Shown: positions 1-12,266 of the stretch, piece by piece
Layout: each line of letters opens with the position of its first letter
How positions within the stretch are numbered: position 1 is the first letter of the stretch
Assembly: GCA_018292915.2 (NCBI GenBank)
Contig: JACVVK020000142.1
Coordinates: forward strand, 646,001 to 710,000
Length of the DNA: 64,000 bases
Source: Batillaria attramentaria
Taxonomy: Eukaryota > Mollusca > Gastropoda > Batillariidae
Direction: 5' to 3'
Notes under the pieces: generated by a model
Told to the model about the DNA's origin: nothing
The model's database searches: none
What the model saw: the letters and a program-made list of their open reading frames with translations, nothing else
Program-made: the position numbers and the translations under genes

Positions 1-34
<34 letters not shown>

Positions 35-94
35 TCTATCTCTCTCTCTGGGATAAGGTGGTGTGTGTGTGTGTGTGTGTGGGGGGGGGGGGGG
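1..94. repeat. (TC)n, (GT)n and poly-G tract
   Basis: Window opens in a TC tract with CTAT interruptions, then GT repeats from 61 and a G run from about 81 to 94. Confidence 0.95.
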
Positions 95-119
95 TATGTG
101 TATCTGTAAATGCGCTTTT

Positions 120-403
<284 letters not shown>

Positions 404-423
404 TCATAACTGTGGAGCGAACG

Positions 424-520
424 AGTTAGTTAGTTATTTAGGGCTTCACGCCGCGCAAGCAACTAAGACTATTTCGCGGCTCAGGAGCGAAAGAAGTAAG
501 ACATGATTTAAAAGACAGAA
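424..520 (+). repeat. Short interspersed fragment (GCCGCGCAAGC family)
   Basis: TTAGGGCTTCACGCCGCGCA and the following CAAGCAACTAAGACTA recur at 1283-1400, 50668-50795 and 54972-55010, and in reverse near 23795-23830. Family not recognised. Confidence 0.5.
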
Positions 521-635
521 AAATAATTCACTTCTGTACCCAAAGAGAAAATTACACAGAACGTTGCAAGAATGAACTGATCGTATTTGGATTGCAAATG
601 GAACGGGTATGATATTATGGCGTGCTGATCAATTT

Positions 636-683
<48 letters not shown>

Positions 684-1072
684 CGGTGATTTCTCCTGTC
701 CGACATACAAGAGGCCCGCTGGGGAAGGAAAATGGGATGTTCTAATCGCATCGAATAGTTTACAACCATAGTGTCTGCCCCGTGAGTGGGAATATGTATA
801 CGAGATTGTATTCAGACATTTAGTTTCCGTTAGGGCAGCACAGGATCTTTATGGTGACTTGCAGATTCTCTTTGCTTAGCGGGCTTACTTCACTATCCGG
901 TGCCAATCCTTTTGACACTTTCAGGGTACTTTGTCACTTTTCTTGAAAGACGTAAGGAAATGATCCATTGAGAAAACTTTTAAAGAGTGCCTTTTCTTCT
1001 TAACTTTCAGAATTAAATACAAATAAAATGGTTTTTTTTTTTTGTTTTTTTTTTTACAAAAACCACAGTACA

Positions 1073-1074
<2 letters not shown>

Positions 1075-1142
<68 letters not shown>

Positions 1143-1240
1143 ACATCACCACCACCATCATCACCACCACCACCACTACCAAACACAGCAACAACAAAAA
1201 CACCAACACCAACACCAACACCAACATCAAGATCAACAAC
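1075..1240. repeat. (CA)n and CCA/CAA-rich tract
   Basis: About 66 bp of CA repeat followed by CAC/CAT and AACACC trinucleotide and hexanucleotide repeats. The open frames here are repeat artefacts. Confidence 0.95.
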
Positions 1241-1282
1241 AACAAGTATTGCTCAAGTTTCTTTTTTTCCGGTATCTTTTGT

Positions 1283-1400
1283 GAGTGAGTTTTTAGGGCT
1301 TAACGCCGCGCAAGCAACAAAGACTAATTCGAGGCTAAGCAAGGTCATTTACAGATAAAGGCTTCTTTTGTGCATTTGGACAAAACATACCTTTCTTGTT
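1283..1400 (+). repeat. Interspersed repeat, second copy of 424-520 family
   Basis: GGGCTTAACGCCGCGCAAGC, then GATAAAGGCT and a CTTTTGTG block. It matches 50668-50795 over about 115 bp. Confidence 0.6.
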
Positions 1401-1404
1401 TGTA

Positions 1405-3207
1405 CCTTTTACTATTTTTGTTAAGGACTGACAAAAAACAAAAAACAAAAAAATCTCGCTTCTCTGTCCTTTGATCTACACTCGCGTCTGATCGACCGTG
1501 ACGTCTCTACCTATTGTATCTCCCTTCCTCTTCAGGTTTTGGACTTCTGTGTCCTCGGTTCATTGGAAGCAACTGCACGTTTTTCCGCGAGTAGGCCGAT
1601 GTCTGGATGTAAACTGCCGTTTCAGCAAGCAGGCTGTAGGACGCTGAGTTCGAATTGGAAGCACGTTTGTATTGGCTGTCTGGTTTGGGGGGATGGTACA
1701 GGCAAGATGAACAATGACAAACAGGGCTGGAGTGTGGGTAGGCAAGTTGGAGAACTAGCGGCCAGATAATCGAGACAGGCTAATGCAGACTTGAAAATGG
1801 AGCACAAAAATTTAAACAGCGCTACACTACGGCAGTATACGTTCGTGAACCACGACGAGGAAGAGGAGGAATACGGACGTAGCCGAAAGCCAGCCGGAAC
1901 AGATACGTTTTCAAGTCAGACTTGAAACGATCTACGTCCGTCAAGTAACACCGGCACTGAGAGTGACGGGGCAACGACGCTAAACGCGCGTTCGCATACT
2001 GTCTTGAGGTTTCGGCGAGGAACTTTCAACGTTTCGGAGAAGGAACGAAGGGTGTGTGTAGGTTGATGGACTGTGAGAGAATCGGAAAGCCATATGTGAT
2101 AGGAACTTACAAGAGGGTGACAAAATCGCATAACCTTTTTTGAGAAAATCTGCAAAAACTGATGTGTTGTCACGTTTAGTGAATTTTGAGATTTTTTTTT
2201 GTATTTTCAGGTCCTTATACAATTAATACAACTGGGAAAGTTAGCTGGCTATTAAAAGCTGAAATGTATCCAAAAATAGCATTTACTACCACCACGCAAT
2301 ATTGGCAGCCATCTTCTCATAATTGCTGCTTTTCAACAGCAAATTTTCAGGAAAAGTATCTCTGGCCTACACCACGCTACAGGATTTTTTTTTGTACCGA
2401 GAGACAGCTTATTTTCTTATGATCCGTATCGGCCAAATAAGCGAGACAGGACAAGGGAAATGAGAAACCACAGAAAACAGCGATAGTGCTAACAGGTTTA
2501 AGTTCGAGAACTCTCAGCCAACATAATCGAAACGGGTCGAAGAAAATGAGAAAATTCGAACTGCAGAAACACAAACCGTTCTTCCAGCGCATAGGAGGAA
2601 AAGGCTGGTTTTGCCCAATATCTTCTTAATCAAAATTGCGTCTGTGCAAAAATGCATCGGGCGTGAGGTATACGTGTTCTGCAGACGTGCAAGAACGGCA
2701 GCCGAGAGTAGCCTAATGTTATGATTATTTTCAGCATCTATGCAGGCATGTGCGTTCATCCTGCGAGGGTCTGCGTAAATCCGACTAAAACCTTTACCCA
2801 CGTTCTCCATGTAATGCGATCCGGCTCACTGTCTAGACCTCCTCATCTCTGTCTGTGATTGCTGGGGCATCTTGGGACCCTGTTGCACGTGCCGTCCGTA
2901 CGGTCAGTGTGATGGTGACGATAGCGGTCTGAGGGCTCGCCCCTTGTGCGATCGGCTAGTTTCTCCTGTTTTGTGCACGACTTAAAAGGGTTTGTGCTCT
3001 AGGGACATGGGGCAAAATGTGGAGAAAGCTTGTAATGCAGGAACTTTCACATCTGACGAGCCCTTGAAAACAGATCGTAAAGTGTTTTTTTTCTTCTTGT
3101 AAGTATTACACGGATTGCGCATACGAAGCCCACCAGGGAATGCATATCTTTGATCCGACTGATCAATAATAATAAAAAAAATTCTCCTCACACTTTTGCA
3201 CATCGGC
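1405..3207. other. Gene-free stretch, nothing recognised
   Basis: Mixed-composition sequence with only short open frames (up to about 98 codons). None looks conserved or has consistent splice sites. Confidence 0.5.
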
Positions 3208-3219
3208 AACTCCCCATGC

Positions 3220-3393
3220 GGGTGGGTGGGTGGGTGTTTAGGGGTTTAACGTCCTTTTCCACCACACAGGGTGATATCAAAGACGGGGCAACGATAAAAA
3301 AACCAGCACAAATATTTGGCCCCAGCCGGGATCGAACTCACGACCCGAGCATTAGAAGTCCAACGCTCTACCATTCGACCACCCCGGCTCCCC
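3220..3393 (-). mobile_element. S1 tRNA-derived SINE, copy 1
   Basis: On the - strand it starts GGGGAGCCGGGGTGGTCGAA with an A-box-like TGGTCGAATGGTAGAGCG and a B-box-like GTGAGTTCGATCCCGG, and ends in the CCACCCA-type tail. Flanked by near-identical 12-bp direct repeats AACTCYCCATGC at 3208-3219 and 3394-3405, a target-site duplication. Confidence 0.9.
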
Positions 3394-3630
3394 AACTCTC
3401 CATGCATTCGGGCTGAATTGGAGAAGAGCTTAAAAGGAAGGGCTTAAAAAGGAGAAGATACATAATTATGATACACTGACAGTTGGTAACATGAGCCAAA
3501 TTACTCCCGAGTTTTTATTTTCGTTTATTGTGCTGACTAGCTCAGAAGCTGTATCAGGCATAACAAAAGGCATGCCACAAAACACATTATTTTCCGAAAC
3601 CGAAGAACCCCATCATGATATCGTTCAAAG

Positions 3631-3965
3631 GGGCTATAATGCTATTTTTATGCTCACAGATCGTAATGACCTGTTTTCGTGGTATCTATCATCACACCAC
3701 TTAGACACCTGGACAGTGACAGCGTCTGTAATGGTGGCACTGAGCCAACAGAAGCGTACTCGGTGGCACAGCGACCACACTGAGCGCTCCACTAGTGTAA
3801 GAAGTCGTAGAATATCAATGGTCGACCGCTGGCGCAAAGTGTAGATAATATTGAGAGCTGTGTATTAAGAGCTGTGCTAATCGTCAAGGATAGAGTATTT
3901 CGAGCGTACAGGCGCACTCACGAGCGAAACTGTTCCAGTACATAAGTTGGCTTAGCAGAGATGAA
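3631..3965 (+). repeat. R6 interspersed repeat, copy 1
   Basis: About 330 bp containing GACACCTGGACAGTGACAGC and CACTGAGCCAACAGAAGCG. Four other copies are at 25435, 35660, 60278 (-) and 62262 (-). No coding capacity; family unknown. Confidence 0.8.
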
Positions 3966-4409
3966 AATAGCCTGTTTAACCAACTAAAAGATGGGGAAAA
4001 TGTTTATATGACGAAAATCTTTTTTTTTTTTTTAAAGAATGCAGGGCATAAAAGGGTGAAGCACATTTGGTAAAATCCTTTGAGAGCAATGGGATTTAAA
4101 AAGGGAATTCATCAATTTATGGTGTCGCTTTTGATGGAAACTCCAGTGGTATTACCAGAAGGACAAGAAATATACTGATGAATCTGCTGATAGCGTGCAT
4201 CCCTTTTCCATCCCTCGCACAACACCCTTCCAACCAAAAGCAGCTGGAAAGCGTATAAAACGCAAGTGTGAATATTTAACTGATATATACCTCGCGTGCC
4301 AGCTCATTTGGTTGGCGCGTGCAAGATAAAGCACGCGCTTAGCTTTATGTGGCACGTCACTGCGTCCTTTGCTTGTGATCTGCTTTTTTCCTTTCATTTT
4401 CTCACTGAA

Positions 4410-4603
4410 TTAGGAGGTCTGGGATTAACCGACTAATACTGGTAGAGCATTGGACTGTCAGTGTTGGGGTTGTGAGTTTGATTCTCGGGTTGAAAACCGA
4501 AAACCTGTCAATGCTGGCTTTTTCATCGTTGTCTTTTCGTATATTTATTCTTATGCGATGGAGTAGGACGTTCAACTCCCCCAAACAGTCAACGCCGGAA
4601 AGG
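4410..4603 (+). mobile_element. S1 SINE, old diverged copy
   Basis: TACTGGTAGAGCATTGGACT, GTTGTGAGTTTGATTCTCGG and GCTGGCTTTTTCATCGTTG keep the S1 order, with many substitutions and a longer middle. Confidence 0.65.
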
Positions 4604-4607
<4 letters not shown>

Positions 4608-4679
<72 letters not shown>

Positions 4680-4702
4680 TCTCTCTCTCTCTCTCTCTCT
4701 CT
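4608..4702. repeat. (GT)n(CT)n microsatellite
   Basis: About 70 bp of GT followed by about 24 bp of CT. Confidence 0.97.
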
Positions 4703-4953
4703 GTTGCCTCTAAGCCGTTCTTGCTTTTTGTTTTCTCCAGAAACCCATTATCTACTATTTCTGTTTGTGTTTCGTGTGTTTCGTTTTCCTAAGACGATTC
4801 AGTTTCTCGAGCAATTCCAGAGGTGTCCACGTGCCTTCCTACGTTTCCTTTCTTTCATTACGAGGCTAGAATTCAACAAACGTCGACTTGCAACGGGTTT
4901 TCCATCATCAAGGGTGTCAAACATGACGGCGAGGGTTAATTACCAAATGCTAA

Positions 4954-5090
4954 GCAAATGAAAGCGACACAAAAGGGACATAAACCACTTAACCGTGTGT
5001 CCTGAGGAAGGCGAAAGCCGAAACGTTGGCCCGTGCCGTCCTTTGTGAAAGTTAAGTGGTTTCTGTCCCTTTTATGTCGCTTTCGTTTGC
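4954..5090. repeat. Inverted repeat enclosing a hammerhead-like core motif
   Basis: Arms at 4954-4993 and 5051-5090 are 40 bp each with 3 mismatches. The 57-bp loop contains CTGAGGA, a short GGC/GCC hairpin and GAAAC (5002-5024), the order of conserved hammerhead ribozyme bases as known from Penelope-like retroelements. A GTC cleavage-like triplet follows (ending at about 5040), but stem I does not pair well, so activity is doubtful. Confidence 0.5.
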
Positions 5091-5425
5091 TTATCTTGTA
5101 ACCACTTCGCAGTCATTACCGTTTCCTTTTCTGCCAAATACTACTTCGAGTCAATGGTTTAAGCAAGAATTGCTCGGAGCCGAATGTGTGAAACATGTCT
5201 TCGCATTGTAGTAATGTGTAAACAAAAGTGGAGAAAAAAAAACTCCTTGTATTTTGGTTTCTCGGTTTGAAAGAAATGGGGTTTTGATTGTTTTTACCGG
5301 CACGACACTTGTATGTAGTTTCCCATACAGCTTTGCCTCAGTGTCACGGACCGTTTGTCACATGGCACGGTCATAGATCAGTTTTATTGCAAAGCAAGCT
5401 GGTACAGAGTGATATTTTTTAAAAA

Positions 5426-5644
<219 letters not shown>

Positions 5645-5805
5645 GCTGTTATTATACAGCTTTAAGATGTGCTGATTTTAGTCATGTATGCTTTGACTGC
5701 AAGCGGACGTCGCGTCAGTACTGAGGCGCCTTGGTAACCTGACTGTGTCCATACCAGTTTGTTCTTTTTTGCACGGCGCTGTGTGTAAAAATAAGAGAAT
5801 GAAGT

Positions 5806-5807
<2 letters not shown>

Positions 5808-5888
<81 letters not shown>
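5808..5888. repeat. (GT)n microsatellite
   Basis: About 80 bp of uninterrupted GT. Confidence 0.97.
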
Positions 5889-5890
<2 letters not shown>

Positions 5891-6589
5891 CACTCTCTGG
5901 TTGTTGAGTGAGAAAGGGAGAACGAATGAATCTGGTCTGAGAAGCACTCAGTAACACACAGAGCAATCGCCGTCAAAAACGATTGAATCGAAGTAACACT
6001 ATAAACACCCCACGCCATCTTGTTTAACACCTATGTTCGTTGTCTGCTGGCATTCCTGTCTTGCACAAAAAAGCTGAAAATGTGTGGTACAGAGTGTGTA
6101 GAATTCTTGTTGTGACCTGGTATGTTACCCTCGGGATCAGTGCCTCTTAAAGTGCCAGCTTGTTTGTTGCCGCCTGGCACTTCAGAAGCTACTGACTTCA
6201 TAAACAATCATTGCTAAGTTATGGAACTTCAAGCAAAGTAATTTACGTGTAAGTCCTCTGGGCATAATTATGTAAAGCACATCTTTTTGTATGGACATTT
6301 CTGAAGGCAGTTCTGACGCCCCCTACAATTCACAAGGGATAAATTATTTATTCTTTGTTTTCCTGTTTCGTTTTATAGAAACATGCTGTTTGGAGCTCTT
6401 CCTTTCTCACAAGTCAGGAATCCAGTTCTACGAGAAATGCACTTTTACCTACGATTTTGCATACAAAATGTGATGCTGAAAAGAAAAAATGAATTATTAC
6501 TAATTATGAAGTAAATAAGTTGCATTTGCAGGAAATGGGAAATGCGTGTACATTTTGATCTTGAAGATTGCCGTTAATCCAGAAGTTTA

Positions 6590-6972
6590 AACTCATAGAC
6601 GATTCCACTCCTGTCCGTTGACGTCATTTGAGGAAAAAAGACCATTACGTCAAATTCGTTCACCTTGAAATCACGGGGAGCCGGGGTGGTCAAATGGTAG
6701 AGCGTTGGACTTCTAATGGTCGGGTCGTGATTTCGTATCCCGGCTGGAGCCAAATATTTGTGCTGGATTTTTTTTTTTATCGTTGCCCCGTCCTTGATAT
6801 CGCCCTGTGTGGTGGAAAAGGACGTGAACCCCCCAGACACCTACCCACTCCCTTGAAATCACCCCTTTTCCCACACAATGACGCCATGGACGTCACGTAC
6901 TTTGCCACTACACGGCAGAGTAAAGGAGCGGGGCTTTGGCCTCTTGGCTTACCGAGTGGAGTCGTCTATTGC
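6590..6972 (+). mobile_element. R7 MITE-like repeat split by an S1 SINE
   Basis: The outer sequence (6590-6674 and 6863-6972) matches 7551-7735 (-), 27278-27450 (+) and 42644-42802 (+). Its ends are roughly inverted: AGACGATTCCACTC at the left and GAGTGGAGTCGTCT at the right. No coding capacity. Confidence 0.6.
6675..6850 (+). mobile_element. S1 SINE inserted in an R7 repeat
   Basis: Full-length S1 head and body. Flanked by perfect 12-bp duplications CCTTGAAATCAC at 6663-6674 and 6851-6862. Confidence 0.92.
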
Positions 6973-7550
6973 CTGTTTTCACCGAAGCTCCAAACCGACC
7001 CTGCTTTGTAAAGCACAGCCACTGTACCTACATACATTTCAACCCAGACAGTTCGGCAAGCACTAGTTCGGGTAACCCATGAGTCATCGCGGAAGTCACA
7101 CCCTCGATTGGAGGACGGCCTGGCTAGGCAAGAACGTGCATGTCTTTCAGCGAGAAGGGAAATGACCGACATGCTTTGCGCGCTGCATTTTCTCCTCTGG
7201 CCCCAAAGAGCTCGACTCAATCAGTACTACTGATCAGTCTCGGTTCCTGTAGCCTGTTGGTAAACTAACCGACTATGAAGACAGACAGGCAGTAATGTGC
7301 TAAGAGAAGACAAGTTGGTGGAACCGTGCCGCTATTTTCGTGCGGGACAACAACAGAACAGCCCCGGTGTCGGGATTTTCTTTTAACGGAAAGGTCAGCA
7401 GGCAAATCGGTAGCAGATGCAATTAGCGGTTTGACCACTCGGTAGTTTCAAAAGGGACCACCCGTCTGGCTATGTAATGGACGATGTATATTTCATGATT
7501 TAATTGAAAAAAAAAAAAGCATCCTCTGCACCCGGAAAGCGTTTTAATTG

Positions 7551-7735
7551 ACAGATAGACGATTCCACTCGGCCAGCCCCGAGGCCAAAGCTCCGCCAGT
7601 TTCCTGTGCCGTGTATTGGCAAAACGCAGTACGTCCATGACGTCATTGTGTGGGAAAAGGGGTGATTTGAAGATGAAAGAGATTGACGTAAGGGTGTTTT
7701 TTCCTTAAATGACGTCAATGGACTTACTGCTTTCT
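7551..7735 (-). mobile_element. R7 MITE-like repeat, intact copy
   Basis: Reverse-strand copy without the SINE, so it shows the empty site of the 6675 insertion. Shares AAAGCAGTAAGTCCATTGAC with the 27278 copy. Confidence 0.65.
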
Positions 7736-8448
7736 TTGCACATTTCAGCCATATCAAACTGCATGTGATTCATTCTTTGTAGTGTCTGGCAGACTATGCC
7801 ATGTGCTTATCATGCCGGGGCACGCGGTTGGCTGAATTTTAGGGATTCTCCTGATTTCGACAAGAACTTGATTGAACTTGATTTCAACAAGAAGTTTGAC
7901 AATAAGCATTGTTTTGTTTTTTCTTCTAAACGTGGTATGTAAGTTTAACCCCAGTCACGTGGCTAAAGGTCGAGGTCGTACTTTCAAGAGGTTTCACTGG
8001 CGTGGTTCCCGAGTTAAGTGTATGTATGTATGTCCTTTAAAAAAAGTCATCAGTAGTCTTTGAGAATGTCATCGTCGTTGTTAACGCTTGGAAGATATGC
8101 GCTTTCAAAAGTCCAGACAAGTAAACTCTGAGTACAATGACCGGAGGAAACACCTCGTGAGATTGTTAAAAAAAAAAAAAAAAAAACTGTCGCGTCTAGG
8201 TATTTTAGTCTGATTTTGACTTTCTCTCTTGACCTTTCCGACCCTACAAAAAACCCGGCGAAAAAACCCGGCGATTTTTGTCACTTTTTTTTTTTTTTTT
8301 TGCTGCCACAACTCTTTGCCGGCTCCAGTGGTGTTCCTCTCTGGTGTTCCTCCCTGGTAATGGGTGGAATCCACGGAGGGCTCGGAAGCTGGAGCAATTT
8401 TTGGCTCCCTTGTGTAACAATGGGAGTCTATGTAATAACCCTCCGTCG

Positions 8449-8462
8449 TCTGTCTGTCTGTC

Positions 8463-8500
<38 letters not shown>
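8449..8500. repeat. (TGTC)n(TG)n tract
   Basis: TGTC repeats pass into TG repeats directly before the ~150-bp tandem array. Confidence 0.9.
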
Positions 8501-8503
<3 letters not shown>

Positions 8504-8504
8504 A

Positions 8505-9480
8505 AAACTTTAACGTTGTCGTTTTCTCAGAAACTACAAACAGCAGAGACACCAAACTTGGCATGCTGATAGACAACCATAAGTCCTTTCAAAACATATC
8601 ATTTTGAATGACCTTGACCCAAGGTCAAGGTCACTAACGCTGTCTGTTTGAAAATTTTACATTGGCATTTTCACGGAATCTACAAAGACCAGAGGTTTGA
8701 AACTGTACATGATGATAGAAATTGATAAGAACTTTACAGTTATGTATGTATTCAATGGCCTTGTTTCAAGGTCAAGGCCATACAAGCTATTTTTGTGAAA
8801 CCTTAACATTGGCATTTTCTCAGAAATAACAAACAGCAGAGGCGCCAAACTTGGCGTGCTGATAGACAGTGAAAAGACCTATGCAAACAAACCATTTTAA
8901 ATGACCTTGACCCAAGGTCAAGGTCATTAAAACAGTCTGTTTGGAAATTTTTACATTTGCATTTTTTTTTGGAATCTAGAAGAACCAGAAGCGTCAAACT
9001 TTGCATGATGATAGACATTGGCAACACCTTTACTGACATACCTGTGTTCAATGACTTTTAGTCAAGGTCAAGGCCATGCAGGCTGTTTTGGGGAAACTTT
9101 AACCTTGGCATTTTCTCTGAAACAACAAACAGTTGAGGCACCAAACGAGGCATGATGATAGACCGAAATGAGACCTACCTTTTTGAATGACCTTGACTGA
9201 AGGTCAAGGTCACTAAAGCTGTCTGTTGTGAATTTTAACATTACCGTTTTCAGAGGAACTACAAATACTAGAGGCGTCAAATTTGGCATAATAATAGACA
9301 TTGATGTGATCTCATTTTAATGACCTTGACCCAAGGTCAAGGCCATACAAACTGTTTGGGGGAAAATTGTAATATTGCCAGGAACTCGGAACACCAGAGA
9401 CACTTTACTTGCCATGATGATAGATAGTGATAGAGCTTTACAAACATACACTTGTGAATGACCTTGACCCTTGTTACAAG
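8505..9480. repeat. ~150-bp degenerate tandem array with AGGTCA palindromes
   Basis: Six to seven units, each with ACAAACAGCAGAGRCACCAA-like sequence, a GCATGATGATAGACATTG-like block and ATGACCTTGACCCAAGGTCA followed by AGGTCA. These blocks recur about every 140-150 bp (near 8619, 8770, 8915, 9062, 9199, 9335, 9460). Alternate units differ more, hinting at a dimeric repeat. Confidence 0.8.
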
Positions 9481-9499
9481 GGAGCCATGGAGGCTTTTG

Positions 9500-9892
9500 C
9501 CTCTCTAGTTTATTATGCATCATGATGGAGATGAGGATGATGCTATGGAGGTCCGTGTAGTTTTGGACTGCGTGAAGGGCCGCATTCCACGCTTCCTGTC
9601 ATAAATATCCCGGCGTTCACCAGGCCCGGGAACTACGGCACCTGGGGTGCCGGCCGTGTAATCATCCTCATCATACGACGTGGCATACCAAGGGAAGCAC
9701 CCCCAAAGTCGCACCCGTGAAGTGGATGAATCTCGGCTGTGCGGCAACAGCCTCCCCATTGGGACCATAGCGCACCCGCTCTGGGTAGGAGCCGACTTAG
9801 GTAGGAAAAATCCCGCTTGCCTCGGCTGGGACTTGAACCCGGGTCTCCCGGTCTATGGTCCGAAGTGCTAACCACTACACTACGGGGGCCGG
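9500..9892 (-). mobile_element. S3 tRNA-derived SINE (~390 bp)
   Basis: On the - strand it begins CCCCCGTAGTGTAGTGGTTA (A-box-like TAGTGTAGTGGTTAGCAC) and carries a B-box-like GGGTTCAAGTCCC. A GC-rich body follows, then CATCATCC-type sequence at the 3' end. Only one copy in the window. Confidence 0.65.
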
Positions 9893-9965
9893 TGATTTTT
9901 GTCACATTTGATCAGAGGCGACAGACAGGTGCAAGGACATCAGTGTCAACTTATAGCACTGGAAA

Positions 9966-9966
9966 A

Positions 9967-9995
<29 letters not shown>
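9966..9995. repeat. (AAC)n microsatellite
   Basis: About ten AAC units. Confidence 0.95.
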
Positions 9996-9997
<2 letters not shown>

Positions 9998-10565
9998 GCG
10001 TCTTCTTTGTCGAGGATCAAGCTTTGAAAGCTAAAAGAGAGAAAGCTAGCGTCAGATTACAAAAGACTGCTGCGGCCAACGCCAGAGCTTTAAACTTTCG
10101 AACCCTCACGCAGACGTCACAAAAGTGTCTGTGTCATCACGACATGTTGTGAAGACTTCACAAACTTGAGTGTGCGAGAAGCGAAAGCTGGGTGCACTTG
10201 GCGCACCACATCCGCTGTACTGTCTTATTTTTCTTTTACCGGCCTGATTTATGATGTTTTTCAGACGCCCGGTAAAGAAATATTGCCAGTAAGCATTGTT
10301 TCGGCAGCACCTCATTTATGAAAAGTGGTGTCTGAAAGATACAGTGTATATAGGCTGGGGAATTGTTGAGAAAAAAAGAGAGACTGGAACCCGGGCTTGG
10401 GTACAGGGGCAGCGCCCTTGGGAGGGGTGGGGAGGGGGGGGAGAGGGCGAAGCCCTTCCGAAGGACACGACTTGTAGAGATTTCACAGGCATTTAGTGGC
10501 TTCTCCTGGCACCAAAAGTAAAATCATTAACTTGTACCTGGACTGCTTTTATTTGACACACCTTT

Positions 10566-10650
10566 ATAATAATAATAATGAGGATTTTTACAGCGCCTAA
10601 TCTCCAAAGCCGGAGCTCAAGGCGCTTTACAAATATGAGTATATGTAAAA
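10566..10650 (-). mobile_element. LINE 3' tail fragment
   Basis: (TAA)n then a block with AGCGCCT and AAGGCGCTTTACAAAT: reverse strand of the 'GGCGCC..(TTA)n' ending seen in the CR1-like tails at 18226 and 19600. Confidence 0.5.
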
Positions 10651-10928
10651 AGGTGATAACTAAATACATGAGTAATACAGACATACATATAAGCACTGGC
10701 ACCTACATACATACCAACATCCAATACACACCTACATACATACACACTGACAAAAAAAAGGCGCCACAGACAGAAGATGAGTTAACGTTGCTGGTCTTGC
10801 ATGAACCGTTTTCTCAACCACCCTCCTTTCCGCTTTTTTCTTGAAACATTTGTTTGGCTGAAGAGATAGGAAATTTGGCTGAAAAGTGCCAAATGAAAAA
10901 AAAATCCCCAGCCGCTGTATAGCGCAAC

Positions 10929-10929
<1 letters not shown>

Positions 10930-11014
<85 letters not shown>
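10930..11014. repeat. (GT)n microsatellite
   Basis: About 84 bp of GT. Confidence 0.97.
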
Positions 11015-11016
<2 letters not shown>

Positions 11017-11199
11017 CGTGTATTTATTTCGCTTCATACCACGACCCATCCCCGATGGAACCATTTTATTCTGAACGTCCAGACATAAGATTTATGCATG
11101 CGTATTTTAACGGGTGAAGGACTGGCACCCTGGAAGCTTTAACCACGAGATCAAATCCCCATGTACTGGACACGGACACCCTTAATACTGACACAAATA

Positions 11200-11825
11200 A
11201 CTGGATCAGGTTTTGTAGCGTTATGAGCCGATTTTTGAAAAAAATGAAACCCCCTCTTGCAAAAATCTGTCGTTACCAGGTCGTCAGGGAACTAGTTGAT
11301 ACCTACCTGTCTGTATGTATGTTTTATTCGTATTTATTCAAGTGATCAGGTCTTGTAGCGTCATTAGGCAAAAAAAAATTTGTTGTTTCTGGTAACATGG
11401 CTAAAAAAAAAAGGGTAGGTAGGTAGGGTTTTTTTTCGTTTTTTTTTTTTTTTTTGCCCCCCCCCCCCTCCCCCACACATATCCAAGAACAAAGAAACAG
11501 GGTATTAATAAGAAATGAGGCTCTGTGAAATTGTATTTAATATTACAACACACTATCTTACCATATTTCGTTCTAATCCTGGGTCCGCGCATGAAAACCG
11601 AAACTGGTCGTGCTTGTATTTTTTCCCCAGCAGCAAAAAAAAAAAAAAAAAAAAATTAGGGTCGGGGGGAAAAAATAGGGTCGGTCGGGTTACCTGAAAC
11701 AACAATTTTTTTGTGTGCCTTAGTCGAGGTTTTTTTTTTTTTTTTTTTAAATGGCAGTCCCCTTTTGCATAAATCTGTCGTTACCAGGTCATCAGGGAAC
11801 TAGCTGATACCTACCTGATCCCACT
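11200..11825. repeat. Repeated block around poly-A/poly-T runs
   Basis: Blocks containing CTGTCGTTACCAGGTC and TCAGGGAACTAG at about 11265-11310 and 11770-11820 flank a 450-bp stretch with several homopolymers. It may be two copies of one insertion; family unknown. Confidence 0.4.
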
Positions 11826-11899
11826 AACAACGCAGTTAACAACCCCTGGGCATAAACCCTGGCTCTCGCTTGACCGTTGTCACCCAGCATGTCCCCAAA

Positions 11900-11904
11900 G
11901 ACCC

Positions 11905-11935
<31 letters not shown>

Positions 11936-11940
11936 ACAAG
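11900..11940. repeat. poly-C and (CA)n
   Basis: About 22 C followed by CA repeats. Confidence 0.95.
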
Positions 11941-12266
11941 GTGAACGACCCTGGCTGACAAAGAAGTAAAGCAGCTACTAGAACCAGCAGTCCAGTACAT
12001 GAGGCCTCCTCCTTGTCCGGCTCTAATCGGCAATTTCCGCCATACGAGGCACGGGAGAGCTGGAAGCGATGGAGGCGGAAAGATAAGGCGGTGGTGGAGC
12101 GGCAGTTGTGTGGTGTGGTGGTGTAGGGGGGGGGGGGCAGGCCTGCGGAGGGAGGGGACAACCCGGTCCCTGTGGATCGTCCTTTTCGGCGATGTCGCTG
12201 TCACCATGAAGCATTCTCTGTTCACGTTAAGTCTGCTTTGCCCGTAGTTCGTATACATGTACTACA

